From Planctomycetaceae bacterium (GTDB taxonomy: Bacteria; Planctomycetota; Planctomycetia; Planctomycetales; Planctomycetaceae), in NCBI GenBank assembly GCA_029259875.1, contig JAJDEK010000167.1, positions 1 to 6,845 of the forward strand: a DNA stretch of 6,845 bases, read 5' to 3'. Positions 5,920-6,845 of this stretch are shown here, one piece after another. How positions within the stretch are numbered: the stretch's first letter is position 1; each line of letters opens with the position of its first letter. A program made the translations under genes and the position numbers. The notes under the pieces were generated by a model. That model saw only the letters and a list, made by a program, of their open reading frames with translations, searched no databases and was not told the origin of the DNA.

Positions 5920-6504
5920 ATGCAACAATTTAAAATTATAATAACGATGGTATTGATCGGCTCCGTTCCCCTGTATGCTGATGATGTTGTCTTACCAGGG
6001 GCCGATTTAGGGAAAGCATCTGCATTACCTCCTCCTCCCAGTTCTGTTACTCCCAGGCCAGATCCTGCAGCGAATGCACAACCACAAAACGTTCCCAACA
6101 ACCAAAACCCTGATGCAATTACGCGTCCTGTACCCGGCTATCAGGGTGGTCCTTATGTAAGGGGAGGAGAACAATATTGGTTGCCAAACAACATCGCTCC
6201 TCAAGTGGGAACTCCTTATTACTATAGCGCTAATCAAGGACCTGGAAGTACTTATGGAATGACCGGACCCAGTGTGGGTATGCAGGCGGGACAGACCTGG
6301 TTTGGGGGCTACCATAGTGCCAATACAGGAATGCAAACCCGGGCTCTTTCTTCCTCTTCCGATCCTTATACACGTCACTTTGGTCCGGGGTTTTATCGGT
6401 CGCAGGAATATGGTCATTTCCGTTTCCCCTCATATAGCTACAGGCGGCCTTGGTATAACCCTGGGGCTCCCACGTATAACCGTGACACTAATTATCGCTG
6501 GTAA
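5920..6504 (+). CDS. Small secreted Pro/Tyr/Gly-rich protein of unknown function
   Basis: The start at 5920 is chosen over the in-frame ATG at 5899 because AAGGGA (5908-5913) sits 6 nt before it and because it places a clean signal peptide at the N terminus: Lys5, hydrophobic IIITMVLIGSVPL, cleavage expected after LYA at residue 20. The mature protein of about 174 residues has a Pro-rich linker (37-73, including PPPP), a Gly/Tyr/Asn-rich middle (73-135) and an aromatic C terminus with DPYTRHFGPGFYR (148-160), GHFRFPSYSYRRPWY (165-179) and YNRDTNYRW at the end. It has no cysteine, no catalytic motif and no membrane anchor. I associate this FGPGFYR/SYRRPWY type of ending with planctomycete-only secreted proteins, so a cell-surface or periplasmic structural role is plausible but unproven. 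A strong terminator follows 51 bp after the stop, so it is probably monocistronic. Confidence 0.85.
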   Translation: MQQFKIIITMVLIGSVPLYADDVVLPGADLGKASALPPPPSSVTPRPDPAANAQPQNVPNNQNPDAITRPVPGYQGGPYVRGGEQYWLPNNIAPQVGTPYYYSANQGPGSTYGMTGPSVGMQAGQTWFGGYHSANTGMQTRALSSSSDPYTRHFGPGFYRSQEYGHFRFPSYSYRRPWYNPGAPTYNRDTNYRW

Positions 6505-6555
6505 TAACTAGTAGAATGAACAGTCTTTAGGACTAATCTGGTTTCATCCCAATCG

Positions 6556-6580
6556 CCCAGGCTTTATGCCTGGGTTTTTT
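6556..6580 (+). terminator. Rho-independent terminator of the secreted-protein gene at 5920
   Basis: CCCAGGC (6556-6562) and GCCTGGG (6568-6574) pair perfectly over 7 bp around a TTTAT loop and are followed directly by six T residues (6575-6580). This is a standard intrinsic terminator about 50 bp after the stop codon at 6504. Confidence 0.93.
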
Positions 6581-6845
6581 ATTGTTGCTAAATTAAAGGG
6601 GTTAAAGGTGTGACGTTCCGTAGAAGAGGAAAATTAAGTCGATCCATTCTAATCCTCTTTTCATGATTAGCCGATACAAGCAATACAATGTGGTATGTAT
6701 CTACCAAAATTGCGTTCATTGGATTTGAGGTTCGGAACATTAAGTCGAAATCCAAGTCGATTGCAGCATTATGATTCATACACTGAAATGATTGACACAC
6801 AGCAAGTTAAGGAAAATTTGCTGAAATTTGATATACGTTATTACT
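6581..6845. other. Non-coding stretch at the right edge
   Basis: No supported gene lies in these 265 bp. The 10-mer ATTAAGTCGA occurs twice (6633-6642 and 6739-6748) with a further AAGTCGAT at 6754-6761. An exact TTGACA at 6792-6797 is present without a good -10 at 16-18 bp, so a promoter for a gene beyond the window is possible but weak. Confidence 0.4.

Noticed and set aside
6025..6511. Three open frames (minus 6025-6417, minus 6230-6433, plus 6272-6511) overlapping the secreted-protein gene
   Set aside because: The gene at 5920 has a strong ribosome binding site, a signal peptide and a terminator; the others are shadows.
6633..6761. Repeated ATTAAGTCGA / AAGTCGAT as a CRISPR or iteron array
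   Set aside because: Only two full copies and one partial, with irregular spacing; no array structure.
6588..6800. 70-codon minus-strand frame at the right edge
   Set aside because: No motif or clear ribosome binding site, and its composition looks random.

Overview
The window most resembles a member of the Planctomycetota, probably from the Gimesia/Planctomyces part of the phylum. The evidence is a Tat-exported Gfo/Idh/MocA oxidoreductase with the RR-N-F-L leader and EKP core typical of that phylum, an adjacent DUF1080 (3-keto-disaccharide hydrolase domain) secreted protein, two low-complexity secreted Tyr/Pro/Gln-rich proteins, and moderate GC content judged by eye. The genus is an inference and no rRNA or marker gene is present to settle it.

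Layout: 1-822 (+) is the 3' part of an uncharacterised protein that is open at the left window edge; its upstream part is probably a c-type cytochrome domain. 823-1398 has no firm gene, only a weak 51-codon ORF that may be a frameshifted remnant, followed by a perfect 11-bp stem-loop terminator serving the converging genes. 1399-3419 (-) is a two-gene unit: DUF1080 first, then the Gfo/Idh/MocA oxidoreductase 47 bp downstream. 3420-3653 is a divergent promoter region; a TTGACA box for the minus-strand unit lies inside a 22-bp near-palindrome that is a good operator candidate. 3654-4736 (+) is mtnA, S-methyl-5-thioribose-1-phosphate isomerase, with all signature motifs intact. 4764-5384 (-) is a Gln/Tyr-rich putative exported protein converging on mtnA. 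5385-5919 is a gene-poor divergent spacer with several inverted repeats. 5920-6504 (+) is a second small exported Pro/Tyr/Gly-rich protein, followed by a textbook terminator at 6556-6580. 6581-6845 holds no supported gene.

How the genes fit together: the strongest functional unit is the DUF1080 plus oxidoreductase pair. Both carry export signals, and enzymes of these two families are known to work together on glycosides oxidised at C3, so an extracytoplasmic oxidise-then-cleave route for a sugar or glycoside is a reasonable inference, with the substrate unknown. mtnA is a housekeeping methionine-salvage gene with no partner genes visible here. The two small secreted proteins look lineage-specific and have no assignable function. 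I see no CRISPR array, tRNA, rRNA, insertion sequence or defence system.
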